Shown here: piece after piece, positions 35,741 through 48,081 of the stretch
How the letters are laid out: every line of letters starts with the position of its first letter
Numbering within the stretch: position 1 is the first letter of the stretch
Assembly (NCBI GenBank): GCA_026413225.1
Contig: CM048554.1
Location: forward strand, 51,013,963 to 51,077,962
Source of the DNA: Otis tarda
Taxonomy: Eukaryota > Chordata > Aves > Otidiformes > Otididae
Length of the DNA stretch: 64,000 bases
Reading direction: 5' to 3'
The notes under the pieces: model-generated
What the model was told of the DNA's origin: nothing
Database searches by the model: none
What the model saw: the letters and a program-made list of their open reading frames with translations, nothing else
Program-made: the position numbers and the translations under genes

Positions 35741-38016
35741 GTGGCATTTTATATTTGAGAGAACTTGTGCAACAAGTATATAGTGTAAATGCATTCAAAA
35801 ATTGTGGAACAGTGCAATAAAGACCAAGTCAACATATGGAATGTATATTTATGTAGCATGCACTCACAGTATTCAGATGGAAAAATGTACTGGGCTGATA
35901 AGAAAATTGCAATAGGACAATGTAAGAAATACTACAAAAATAGTAACAGTATTAGGAGAATCTGTAACTTTATGAGATGTTTGTGTGAGTAAGAGCCAGA
36001 CTTGAACCAAACTTTTAAGATACAGCTGGATTTTACAGGTCATACAGATGGACCTGCAATTTCACATTCGCTCCAGTGGTTCTGCTTGCCTGCTGTTTGA
36101 AGCATGGATCCCTGCCATTTCAGTTTGGCATACTGAAGAGCTGAAGGAACGACCAGTAGTTTTTGGCATACATATGTTTCTACCACTTATCTCTATTCAT
36201 ATCCTCTTTCCCATTTAGACTGATAGTATAGTGGAACGGTTTATAGGGTTTGCACTAAGAGGGGAACATAAAAGAAGAGGGCCAAAATAAACTGGCATTA
36301 GGGCCAGATCCGTTAAAGAGTTGAAGAATATAGCCCATAAAACTTTGAATTGTCAAACAGTATTTTGAATAAGCTACTATCTCTGAATATTTTTGTACCT
36401 TAAACAGTAAGTTTTATATGGGCCTTATTTAACTGTTTTGACACAAGAAATTGGAACTACCCAGTAGGATATGTTAATGAAAAATGCATTAGAGCTAATT
36501 GGGGAGTGTTCAATCCTCTCAGCCCCGAGAGAATAATACTTTATGAGGAGGCTGATGCTCTACTTAGTTTTCTCATGGATCCCCAGTATTGTTCCAAAGG
36601 AGAAATGCAAGATTTAAAATATTTACTACTTTCCTTACCTTTCCTCGCATCACAAAACTTATTTGTTTTCCTAGTGTTTTTATTCAGTACTTCTTAGCAA
36701 ATTAAAATTATGATAAAAGCAAAGGAGAATCTATTTTAACTCAGCAAACCTACTTTAAAAGTTTTAAGAATACTTTGAGTACACTGTTGTAGAAAATATA
36801 ATTATCCTTAAAGCAACTCAGTATCTTTAAATTAATTTTTGCCAGGTGTATTTTAAGCATATATCATCTGTTTTATAGGAGATTTAGTCGCGTTGTGCAA
36901 TATAATAAAGGAATTTTCATGTGGAACAGTTCATAATTAATTCAGTAAACTCACATATGTCTATTTGAGAATTGTTTATATACAGCTGATAAAATCCCTA
37001 CATTTATAGCAATGATTTTGGAACAGTCTGTCACATAATTTTGACTTGCCAGATATTCACAGATTGTTAATGATGTAGATTACTAGTTCAGAATTTGAAA
37101 TGTATGCTTTATATTAGTAATTGTTATATTAGATCACACTAGTGATGCAGTTAATTATGTATCCTGAAAAAATTGAACGTCAAATTCAGTGAAGAATGAA
37201 TCTTTCAGTTTAATTCAAAATTTTTTATTCTAAATTTTTGTTTTTCATAAGTTTTTTACTATTGAAACTGAATATATTTGAATAGTTAGAGGAATTTAAT
37301 GTGAGCATTTTGTTGGAAAATAAGCAATTACTGGTTTTTGGTAGTCCATAAATTTTCTTGTATTTCCCCTTAACCAATCGCTCAGTTTTACTTTTAAAAA
37401 TGCTACAGTTGCCACTGTCTTAGTCCACATTGTGAGTCAGATAGCACAGAGTTCAAAGGAACAAGAGTTATGTTCCCTTACATAAGCCTTTATTTCACTC
37501 TTTAAGTATATGTTTGGAAATAATAGGTAATATATTTTTGTTCCTATTGTGTATACGGATTTAAATTGGAATTTAAATTAAACTTTAAATTTCAAAACAA
37601 CTATAATAGTTTACCTTTAAAACTAGATGCAAATTTGTACACTTTTAATTATTTTTTAAGGGAAAACTGGCATATTTCTTTGACTACTGCTGTGGAAGGT
37701 GGAAGATTAAATGTGACTGAAAGAAAACACGGATTTGACATACAAGAAGCTCTTCCTTCCATAAAATGAAAGTTACCCCACTTTGAAGGGCTGAAACCCA
37801 GATTATATGTTACATTATTTTTTTAAACCCTTGTGTAACTGTAATGCAATGCCCAGAGATGCATTTAAACTGTAGATCTATCCCATGTCAATAGTCAGAA
37901 ACTTTATGTAAAACTGTTTATTATATAGGGATTTTTAATTTGTTTGATTTATAGAATAAATGCAAGAATGAGTTTTAAGTTAGTTGAAGTAAAAGATAAC
38001 CCCATCTTCTGCTCAG

Positions 38017-38217
38017 ATTGCAGGCATCTACAATTCACCGTTCAGAAAATCCCCAGACCCAATGGAACTGCTGCTACGGAAGTCAAAGCCATTGAGCCAC
38101 ACACGTCAGGAAGAGAGTTCCTTTGCGTCTGAGCTCTATGGCTGGCCAACTTGTAGAAGGCCTCCAACTTTCTCCACAGCACAGCCTCTGCCACCTATTG
38201 TCAGACAGAAACCTCAG
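38017..38217 (+). CDS. SPATA17: SPATA17 coding exon, Pro-rich central region
   Basis: This is a 201-nt internal exon of 67 whole codons, phase 0 at both ends. The acceptor is cttctgctcag and the donor CAG|gtaaca. It begins IAGIYNSPFRKSPDP, matching the conserved SPATA17 block that follows the STEQ end of the previous exon, and continues with LRKSKPLSH. The centre (residues 30-55 of the exon) is variable, with ELYGWPTCRRPP, and the exon ends LPPIVRQKPQ, a conserved Pro-rich link. This stretch is probably unstructured. No stop or frameshift is present, so the gene is intact here. Confidence 0.94.
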
Positions 38218-41200
38218 GTAACATTTTTCAGTGTCTCTAAGGCAGCTTTTGTTCATATATTTTATAATAGATTACCATAAAATATCTGCAGTTGATTCAT
38301 TGAGTCCAAAAATCCCTTTTGTGGATTGGTTTTATATCTAGATCTAGTGCTTGCATTCATGATGTAAAGTCTTTGAAACAGATTTAGCGTAAAGAAAAAG
38401 AAAACTAAGTGGCACGTAAAAACAGCTAAATAGAATTATTTAGATTTTGCTTTTGTTCTTTGGGGGAAAAAAGTAATTTCAGATATTTCTGGTATAATTG
38501 AATATCAATATTATAGTTAATAACAGGTAGAATTCTTAATTTCCAATTTTAAATAAATAAAACAATAGGAAAAATGTAAAGTAATAGGACAAATTATCCA
38601 GTTGTGATAACTTTTTCCTCTTTTGCAGTTGTTTTCCCTATGAAGGCCAAGAGATATCCTCTCAGTATAGAATAGTTCCTGCTCTTTTGTGTCCACTAGC
38701 TGTGTGTCAGCTTTAATTACAAAAATGTCTACATTTTGTTCTGTATCACAGCCAAGTTACCCACCTTCCATTCTTAACTGTCATGGTCTCAATTTTAATT
38801 TCAGTTAATGTCAACATAACTTGCAGATAGCTTTTTTTTTTTCTCTTCTGTAAGGTAATGGAGATCTCTGAGATAATGCATCAGAGTGAACATCACACAA
38901 TAGGGCAAAACATCTTTTGCACCTTATTATCAAAACCTGCTGGGAATATGCCCAATGTACACAGCAAATAGACTGTTAAGACCTTTATGTTCCTCACTTG
39001 ATGACAGTACAATGACATGTAGCTTTTGCCAGTAAATGCTTGATACAGGTACTTTAGGGATATAAGTATTCTGCCTTTTCCTCTATTCTGAATAATTTTT
39101 CAGTTTGCCCAATATACTGAACCTTCTACTTACTTCAAACATACACTTTCAGTTGTGGTTTGACTTTGAATGGCCAAAATGTCTTCAGAAACTCAGAGAT
39201 CTATGCTGCTTATAATAGAAAGGGCAATTCTCCTCCTTTTTCCTTCCCTCCTTACGTTCTCCCTACCATGACTGCTTGAGCTTCTTCATTGAATGAACTC
39301 GTTGACTCACATTAGAATTGAGACGAAGTGTGAGCCAACAAACAGTTTGGGTGATCAGGGAGTTTGGAGTTGAGATAAATATGGCATTATAGCTTTATCT
39401 TCTGGGACCAAAGGGACTATGATGGTCCTTCAGTGGGATGTGACTGAATGCACTGTCTCTCGGGATAGAGGGGAAGATGTTGCCTAGTAGACAGGGTATA
39501 GGAGTCGTGCTTTTAAATAAAGAGGGAACTCAGAGGTTTTCCATTGTTAAGTTGCTCTTGCAAAACTGCTTTATTGTATACAAACTTCTTACAAGATTCT
39601 GTTTGGACTTCTAATATCTTATAGACCTTTCTAAGTTCAGACGCACACACAGCAGCTGTGCACAGATAGCCTTTTAGAACAAACCAGAAGAGTTCTGTTT
39701 GTTTTCTGCACCTCAAAGAGAGAATTTACTATATAATACTTTAATCCTTTCAGCACCCTGGGATGTACACTGTGGGGTAAATTTTCAAAGCACAGCGCAT
39801 GGATTTAGCTACGCTACTCTTATTGATGTTAATGGGAGTCACACGGCTAAATCCCTGCACAACACTTTGACAATTTAGGGTTGTATGTCTAAGGAAAGGA
39901 CACTGGTTTGAGCTGATGAAACAGCTGGAAATGAAAACCCATCAGAACACATCATCCTGAAAGTTCTCTGGTGTGACAATAAGGAATTTAATTACTAGAT
40001 ATACTTACGTTCTAGTTCTCTGTGCTAACACTTTTTGGCACCAAGCTTCTTTTTCTGATATCTACCAGACCGACTGTAAGTCACTTGTTACTTCATTGTT
40101 CTTTCAGGTATTTAAAATTTGTATTACCCTTAGAGTTGGATATTTTATAGGAGAATGTCAATTATATATGTTTAAAAGAACAGAAATTAGCTATCTATCA
40201 GCTTTCCCTTAGCAAAATGGAAATTTAGCATTTTGTAGGTAAGCTCTGTGTATGTAAGGTAGTGTATTTAAACAAAAATTTCTAATGATGGTCGTATATC
40301 AGTTAGATCTATCATTTTTATTACTTGAGTTAACTAGAATTACAGTTTGATGGAAATACAGATAATGCCAAGATTAGTCATCTGTTCATTAAAAGGCATT
40401 AATAACAGAAAGCATGTTGCCATTTTTAGGGGATTTTTTGCATGCAGTTAGCTCTTCTGGAATGGGGGCAGTGAAGAACGTGTTATTTCATTCATGAGAT
40501 CATAATTTTTATCAGGAGTTTCTGATTTTATGGTAAAGTACTAAGAATGCCGATCTGCTAACCGTTATTTGGCAAACCAGTCGGTAGTCAGAAGATTTAT
40601 GCTGCTCAGTACAAATTCCAAACGTAGAGCATAGAGCTGTGTGAATTGCCTTTAGGGTGAAAACTGTTGGTTGACTCCCTCCCTTCATTTCCTAGCCTGA
40701 CCTCCCCAGGAAGATGTCCATTTTGAAGCAGGATGCCTGAAATGCTTGCAGGCACTGGATTTAAAAACATTTGTATGCACCATTCTACCACAGATTCCAT
40801 AAATCATAAAGTTAATCTTGCAAAATGGACATAGGTAAATGAATTTTTTAGAGGTCTTGTCATCTTAGATATGTTCCTTTGGTACCTATTGATAAGTATG
40901 TTTCTTCAAATGTGTGATTCAGAGGAATGGGAAAATCTGTAGGGAATGTTTACAATTATTTTAATATTCTATATTAATATTCTAATATATATGTTCTACT
41001 TTCATTAGCAATGACACAGCCTTGTTTGAGAGACCTTTGCTTAGTTACGCTCTTTCCCTCCTACTTTTGTTAGTAGTTGGACTCTATTAATTTCGTTTGA
41101 ACTATGGATTGAGAAAGAGTTAGAAGGTCTTAGAAATTAAAGAAGGAAAAAAAGGCCTTGCTTAGATATCTGGTTTGGACCTCACCCTGATGGAATATGA

Positions 41201-42878
41201 GTCAATATTTTATCATGAAGAAGAAATACAATATTCTGAAAGAATATTTTCTAAAATAAAACATATTTATCTGGATATTATTTGAAAATATCACATTTCT
41301 TTCTTCTTTACTCCATATATCTACTTCATGCAATCATCTTGCAATACAGAGTATTCATTTTTTATTATAAATTTTAAACTTTTAAAATAACTTGATAATC
41401 AGATTATATGTTCCTAAAACATTGCTTACTAGTTTTAATGTCCTGTTCTAGTGCTATTCTGATTATTGTTTCGCAGGCGATAGCATTTTCATTCTATTTT
41501 TAAAGACTTAGTATGGTCATATCAAATGAACGTATTTTTTATGCAGACTTAGAAAGTAGAAGCAAGAATATATCAAGCAGGAAGTGTAAATACTATACTC
41601 GCTTACTAGGGTCTTTAAAAAGATCTCCAAATCATGGTGCTGTGCCTTTAAAAAGTAAAGTTCCAATAAAAATCCATTAACTACTTTCAAATATAGCAAT
41701 CCTCCTGTCCAGCTGTGAAAAGTACTAGATGATACTTATTTGCCATTTGTGTTATTTACGGTCCATGACTTTTATGGTAACTGGTTCCTATTATTGGTTT
41801 CTATTAATGTAAAACATAAGTGAACATAAATGAGGCGTGAATCATTTCTTTTTATTAGCCCCACAGTCTTCACTCAGTGCTTGCAGTAACTCCAGCTGTG
41901 ACTTGTTAGTGATAACCTATTTAAAGAAGGATATCTTTAAGAATAAAGGCTGTGATTAGGGTTCTTTGTCTGTTCATAGTTTTGGAAGGTTTCACTAGTT
42001 CATTGCAGGATCAACAATGATGAAAATAAAATCAAAATTAATTAGCAACATTTCTAAATCCAGAGTTGCCACTAAATTGTCCTGACTGTAATATGGCACT
42101 AGTTATACTCCAAGTAGCTTTTTACTGGTTAGTACTAAAAGCAAGACAGGATATGCCACTTTGACGGTGCAGGAAAGGACTTCCTGCTGCTATTTGTTGG
42201 TGTTGTTAAATGGTACATACTGATATGATCAATTATTAAACAATATACTCTGGGAAAAAAAAATGTATATATAGAGACTTGTGAAAGAAATTACAAACTT
42301 TTTTTTTTAAAGAATAGTGAAATTGATGTGAAATTAGACTTTTCAAAAATGGACTATACTATTAAAGTAATTAGCTTGAATTGTATTAGAAGAATTACAT
42401 CTTAAGTCATGTATTAAGTTCCCTTCCAGGTAACTTTATGGTTAAACTGAAAAGAGCATCTTCTTTAAGGTGAAACATTATTTATCCTTTGAAAATGAAA
42501 AGGGTTAAGCTTCTGCTTAAGTAGAGCCTAGATACTGTTAATGCTTGTGTATTAGATTTTATTTCACGAATTTTTTTTCTAAGGAAAAACTGAGTTCTAA
42601 CAATGTATTGTTTTAAAATAATAAATATTTATTAGTAGTTAAATATATCTGCACATTTCTCATTCTCTCTTTGGAGCTTTAGACCATGTTATCAACCTTT
42701 GTGTTATCTGTAACTCTCCATCAAAATGAACTGCCTTAATTATTTTGGAAGGAAAGTCTTGCTACACTTCCCAGACATTCTGTATCTTCTTTCATCAGTG
42801 ATGTGTCATAAATAAAAGAAGGAAAGAGAAGAACTGTAACCTCACAATAAAAAACTTACTTTATCTTATACCTTTCAG
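38218..42878 (+). other. SPATA17: SPATA17 intron (about 4.7 kb)
   Basis: AT-rich intron between gtaaca and ttatacctttcag. It contains one palindromic repeat element (39779-39876). Short open frames on both strands here (for example minus 39716-39513) have no supporting splice or family signal. I see nothing else. Confidence 0.8.
39779..39876. mobile_element. Palindromic amniote repeat (MITE-like), about 98 bp
   Basis: The two ends form an imperfect inverted repeat. aaattttcaaag at 39779-39790 pairs with ctttgacaattt at 39865-39876 (11 of 12), and ggatttagc at 39801-39809 pairs perfectly with gctaaatcc at 39846-39854. The centre reads ttgatgttaatgggagt. The layout matches a widespread palindromic repeat of birds, turtles and crocodiles ('caatgggagttaggcacctaaatcc' type). 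The exact family name is not certain. Confidence 0.55.
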
Positions 42879-43021
42879 GGGCCTTTCCGTGATACTGCTG
42901 AAGTATTGCGGCAGCGCTACAAGCCTTTGGAACCAACCTTCCACGTGACAGCAGCAATCAATTCACCACTAGAGAAGGAATTTAAAAGGGAGGAATGGAG
43001 AAACTCTATACATGACAATGA
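42879..43021 (+). CDS. SPATA17: SPATA17 coding exon, conserved C-terminal half
   Basis: This 143-nt internal exon has 47 codons plus 2 nt. The acceptor is ttatacctttcag and the donor GA|gtaagt, which is strong. It begins GPFRDTAEVLRQRYKPLEPT, one of the best conserved blocks of SPATA17, and ends KREEWRNSIHDN. The last two bases (GA) join the first base of the 52477 exon to make a Glu codon. No disruption is seen. Confidence 0.94.
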
Positions 43022-44287
43022 GTAAGTTCTTTGTTTTTTCTTATATTGTTATGAGAATGTTTTCTTCATTCTGTTGCTTTCAGAAACCTTTCATGCCTGA
43101 CAAAATGAAATGTCAAACCTGACAGCTTACTAGCAAACATTCTATGTATGTACCTCTAAGTTCTGTGTCCTTAGATTATAAACTGTTCTGGACAGAGACC
43201 CTATCTTGTAATTTTGTGACGTGTGCCATCCATATCAATGAATGTACAGAAGAACTTGTAATAATAGTAATAGGTGATGCAACAGATGGGTTCAATGGGA
43301 AATAAGAAAACAAATGCAAATTCTGTTTTGCCACATGCACCTTGCTAAGGAAAAAATACTGTTTCAGTCTTTGTATTCAGGGAGCTTACAGGCTATGGGA
43401 GTAAAAAATGGTGCTGCATGCCAATGAGACTTGCGTTCTCCCCCAGTAGACTCCCAAAGCTCACTTGGAAGGGAAGGCAGTGTATATTGCACATGTTGGA
43501 ACATGATGCAAAAACTGTAATCATCTTTGAAGCAGTCTGGTATCCTAAGCCACAGCGTCTGTAATCGTGTCAGACAAGACGGTTCTTTTCCATACAATCC
43601 CAAATACAGACATAAATCCATCCAAAAAGGTTGAAGGCTTCTATCCCCAAAGACTTAAGCCTATTGCCAAAATATATCAAATTCTTTTCTTATCTTGATG
43701 GAAATCTTTTATCTGATCATAATAAAAGCCTGTTAAGTCACCTGCTCTGGCTTTGTAGTTAACTAGAAAAAAATGGATGTTTTGTCAACATTTCCCTTGA
43801 ATTCACTGCTCTTGGCAATCCTTTGACACTTTAATACCAGAATTCAGGACAGAAAGGAATTCACTTTTCCTCGTGAGCAGCCTGTGATCCACAGATTAAC
43901 AGGGACACGATGCTTTGCTATCTTTGATCTGTCTCAAGCTTTTCTATCAGCTCCATGTTGCCATGTGCCAGCTTCAGAACTGGAACTTGCGAATGCCAGA
44001 ATCAATTGCATTTTCATGCTTTGGCTTCTATGTTTTTATGCTTTGATATGTGAGATGGGCAGACATGATCACGGGGATTTTAGTATGACTAGCAAGCACC
44101 ATGCAGGCATGAGAAAGTAGTCATAGTAGTTCTGTCTGTTGCTTATCAGGGGACGTGTAGCGTAAGATCAGAGTACAACACTGAACTTCATGCAGACTGG
44201 CAGTATACTGAGAAACAAACTCCTGGTGGCTTGATATTCTTATTGATATAGTGTACCAGAACACTTGTCTGAGAAAGAGTGCTGAGA

Positions 44288-44370
44288 CTGGGAATTGTCT
44301 AATGGTTGGATATTAAACATACCGAGTTAGGACACCGAGGTTCAAGATTCAATCCTCAGTCTGCCACACG
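44288..44370 (+). mobile_element. tRNA-derived SINE head, MIR-like, degraded
   Basis: An A-box-like element (tgtctaatggttgga) is followed about 45 nt later by a B-box-like ggttcaagattcaatcc and then ctcagtctgccac. This is the 'gggttcaaatcccagctctgccac' signature of the MIR/CORE-SINE family. The cloverleaf cannot close properly, and the downstream CORE region is not recognisable, so this is a decayed 5' fragment and not a tRNA gene. Confidence 0.45.
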
Positions 44371-47300
44371 TTCCCTAATTAATGGAAGTTTCATCCCATT
44401 ATGCACATAGAGAGTCACAACAATAGAGCAGATAATATCATGCCCTAGACTTTCTCTGGTTAGCTAGTAAAGGCTTGAGAACCATATTTTATTAGGCGTT
44501 CCCACAAATTTCCTGTGCAATCACAGACCCTGGTTGTCTTAAGGACCTCTTTGGACTGCTGCAATCCATTAATAATACAGAAAGAATAGAATACAGGTAG
44601 CTGAACTTTGAGATCTCTGTGGAAAATAGAGAAAAAAACAAAGGTGACTATGGAAATCACCTTTGTGATTTTTGTTGGATCATTTTCCCTGATTTAATAT
44701 TAACAGTGACTTTAAATGGAAATTCTACTCAAAAACAGATTTGAAAGAAAAAAATCTCTTAGTTCAGCTACTTTTCCTCTTTTAGGCAATGTTAATTTTT
44801 GTATTTGGTGCCAAAAATTAAAATAGTTCTTCTTATTCCTTTCATACCACAACCATAACTGAGTTAAGTAACAAGTAAAAATGTACTTCAGTTTTCCATT
44901 CCTCTCTTTATTTTTTCGTTTATTGGAGTGAGGGGGAAGCAGCTTAACTTTCACATCTCAGCTTAAATCTAGGACTTTTTTTTTTAATTTTTATTTCTAG
45001 CTTCTGCCAATGGAATTAAAAACCCACAAAACACTAGGTAATAATTAATGTTCTGCCTCTCATTTAAAGTACTCAGTTTCACTGAGTAAGTTTTGACTGA
45101 TGCATTCCAAGCAAGGATGGATGATATCCTTCATTTATAGGTGTGACTATATAGCCCAGTCTTTCTCTGATGAAGTTTACCCCAGACATCACTGTCTCAA
45201 CCATTTCAGAAGGTCAGATCTTGCAATAAATATTGCACTGACTCTCTTCAGTGACTGGATTGTGAAGCTTTGGTCTTGCAAAGTTTAGATCTGAAATCTC
45301 CAACTTTGACATATATTAATTGATGAGGAGTCTTTATTTGCCGTATGGGTAAGGAAGCATTTAGTGCCATCCTCAATGCACGGGAGCAGTGTCCTAACAC
45401 CAGTGATTCTCAGCTTCACGCACGCTAAATGCATAGTGTATTATACATTTTCAGGCTGTGATCATTCCGTTTGTGCTTCATATTCAACCAAACATGCAAG
45501 GGTCACATCTGTAACCTTGAAAAGGTGATGACAGAGTTGCAAGTCATCATCAGGACCAATGCTCACTAGTAATGCTGCAGCTGCTGTGTGGGATGCCAGT
45601 CTCCAGGGAGGAGTCAGCAAAGGGTTACTCCGAGTCTACATTAGTTTTTTCTCAGCAGTGCCTATTATGAATTGACGAATTTCTCTCTTTTTCTATATAA
45701 TTGTGTACTTTGGGACTGTATTTCTTCCTGGTAGTGCTTCCAATGCTGATTATTCTCCTGTTTTAGAAAATAAGGAGAGAATTAACAGCGGAAGCATGTG
45801 GCAATTGTTGAGAAAGCTTGTGTTTGCATAAAGTGACAAACTGAATCCTTGATCTGTGTATGTCCGGAGTGAGTATTGTGTGGTGTCTCTTAAGACAGAA
45901 GAATCGTCAGTGTATACCTGCAATTTCTGACCACATTCAGAATTCCCACTCACTTCTGATTATCAGGGTTCTTTAAAGTGGTAATATGTTTTCGCTAAGG
46001 ATTTCAAGCTCCAAGAAAGTTTTTGCTTCTGATAAAATGCAGAAATAATTGAGAGGTTGAGGCGGGCAGAAGCAGTACAAATGAAACCAAGAGAAAATGT
46101 TGTGCTTACTTAAAGCAAGAGCTGGAATTTCCTGTTTTGTAATAAAAGAGCAACTAGCCTAATAAGAATGATTCCTTTTTCTCGTGTAATTGAAGCTGTT
46201 ACTGCCTTATTGTGCTATTTTTGATACAAATGAAGTGATTTCCCTCTCTACCTGGATAGGAGTGACAATTGGACTCCTTACGGATGGCCACTTAATAAAC
46301 TAGTGTCTAGATTGAGACACCAAATGCTGGATCCAGCAGATTTAGATCACTAAGCAGGGAAAGGTCTTTACTCAGTTGCATGCAGCTGCATGCTGGCCTA
46401 ATTTTCCAGAGAACAAAAATGTAAATTATTTGCATTAAGTTTCCTGAAATCTGTCTCGTGTAATATGCCTCATGCTTCAAAGTTTACTATTAAACATCTT
46501 TATAAAGTCAACATACATCAGAATGAGTTGCAGCATGATGATAGAATAAGGATGAACCTGCAATAGTGTAATGCTGAGGTTTCCTGATTTCTTGTAGCCT
46601 TTTGGTGTGACATCAGGCAAGGCATCTCAGCTTCTGGCTATGCCCATGCTCAGTGCTGTACCGGAGATAGCCAAGCTAGTCCTAAACATACCGCTTCACT
46701 TACATGCAGCAGAGTGCAACATTTGCACACCCTGCCTCTCACATGCTGTGCGAACATTGCAGCACCAAGCTCCTCATGGGCTTATTCTCAGCAATTTAAT
46801 GCTTTCCTTAAGAACCGGTTTAGGTGTTTCTGTGCTACACAGTGCTGTGCACAAAAGGTACACTTACAGAGAAATTAATGATCTAAATAAGCTCTATACT
46901 TGGAGAGCATCAGTGTTATGAGCTGCCTGTTACTAATGGTAATACAATTTAAAAAGCAAGTCACTTTGATAAGATTTAAGTTTTTTAAAAAATATTTTAA
47001 TTTCTACATTTATAAGATCTTTTACTGTATTTCTGACTTGGCAGCAGTGAAAATGTCTACTACATTTTATGTCACACAAACATATCTGAAAACTTTTTTC
47101 AAATTCCACTTAGTTGTTCATATGCTTTGCAACTTCAGCAATTTGCATATTTTCCGGACTGTTATTGTATTATGATAAACAGGGATTATCATATATTTTC
47201 AGATAATGTTTTCTTAACAATTCAACTTCTATTTGTAACTCTTCCATTTATTTTAATTACTAGCATAGTGTGCAACATTTATTAATCAGCAGAGTCTTTT

Positions 47301-48067
47301 TAAGTTAAAATACTAAATTAGCTAACCCCATTAACACAGAATACTCCAAACAAGCAGTAATAGGAGAGGTAGTTACTGTGCAAATCGTATTATACATGCG
47401 GGTGCTCTAGGGCACAGTTAAGCATGATTACCCTCTTTTGATCCAGTATTCCTCTGCTTCTTCCAGCTAATTTCCACTGGAAATTTACAAAGTAGCGGCT
47501 TCATTTTTCCATCTTAATTTTTCTAATGAAGTTCTGGTACTTTATAACACTAGGGATGCAGATAATAAGACTGTGTATAATTAAGAAGTTCCTGAATTCG
47601 CTGCAGAAGAGATCTCTTTTACTTTCTAAAAGAATTTGACCGTGCTTTTCTTTGTCAATTTACATTCTCACTGAAAAGGGTTAATCAAAAACAGCCAGAA
47701 AACTCTTAGATTTACTGACATTAGGATAAAAGTGATTGATAGTTTATTGACAAGGTATGTGTTTAGTATACTAAGGTAGACAATATTTTAATAATAAGTT
47801 ACTTATGGCGAAAATACTGCACTAAAGTTAATCTGACTAGATATGTTAAGTAAAATATTCTGTCTTTATTTTTGTAAATAACACTTTGATTTTCATAAAC
47901 ATGCATTATGAACTAACTAATGGCTACCCTTTGTTTTGCTATGGAAAACCATTTTGCTTCTTCCTTTGCTCTCCGAGTGAAAAGACACTGTTGGATTTGT
48001 GAAGAAATTATTTCAAGTATAATCCAAATTTGAAAGCTTAAAATTAATTTCTTTTTTTTGTTTGTTT

Positions 48068-48081
48068 AAAAAAAAAAAAAA
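48068..48081. repeat. A14 homopolymer
   Basis: Fourteen A, followed by agagagaag. Simple repeat in an intron. Confidence 0.85.

Larger units (their letters stand above)
20551..38016 (+). other. SPATA17: SPATA17 intron (about 17.5 kb)
   Basis: This intron lies between the coiled-coil exon and the Pro-rich exon, and ends tcttctgctcag. It contains a CR1-like 3' relic near 23029, (TG)n at 23104, short AT-rich duplications and an L3/CR1-type relic near 26326. It also holds two minus-strand exon-like segments (29156-29288 and 34382-34521), an A15 tract at 35007 and an LTR-like piece at 35578-35740, listed separately. The remainder is AT-rich sequence in which I see no gene. Confidence 0.8.

Noticed and set aside
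39513..39716. Minus-strand segment (KVYKILEVQTESCKK) as a further antisense exon
   Set aside because: No usable donor or acceptor pair fits the frame, and no family is recognised.
44288..44370. Functional tRNA gene
   Set aside because: Boxes are present but the acceptor and anticodon stems do not close and the B box carries an insertion; SINE-derived is a better reading.
46607..46921. Plus-strand 104-codon frame
   Set aside because: No domain or gene context; length is within chance for the window.
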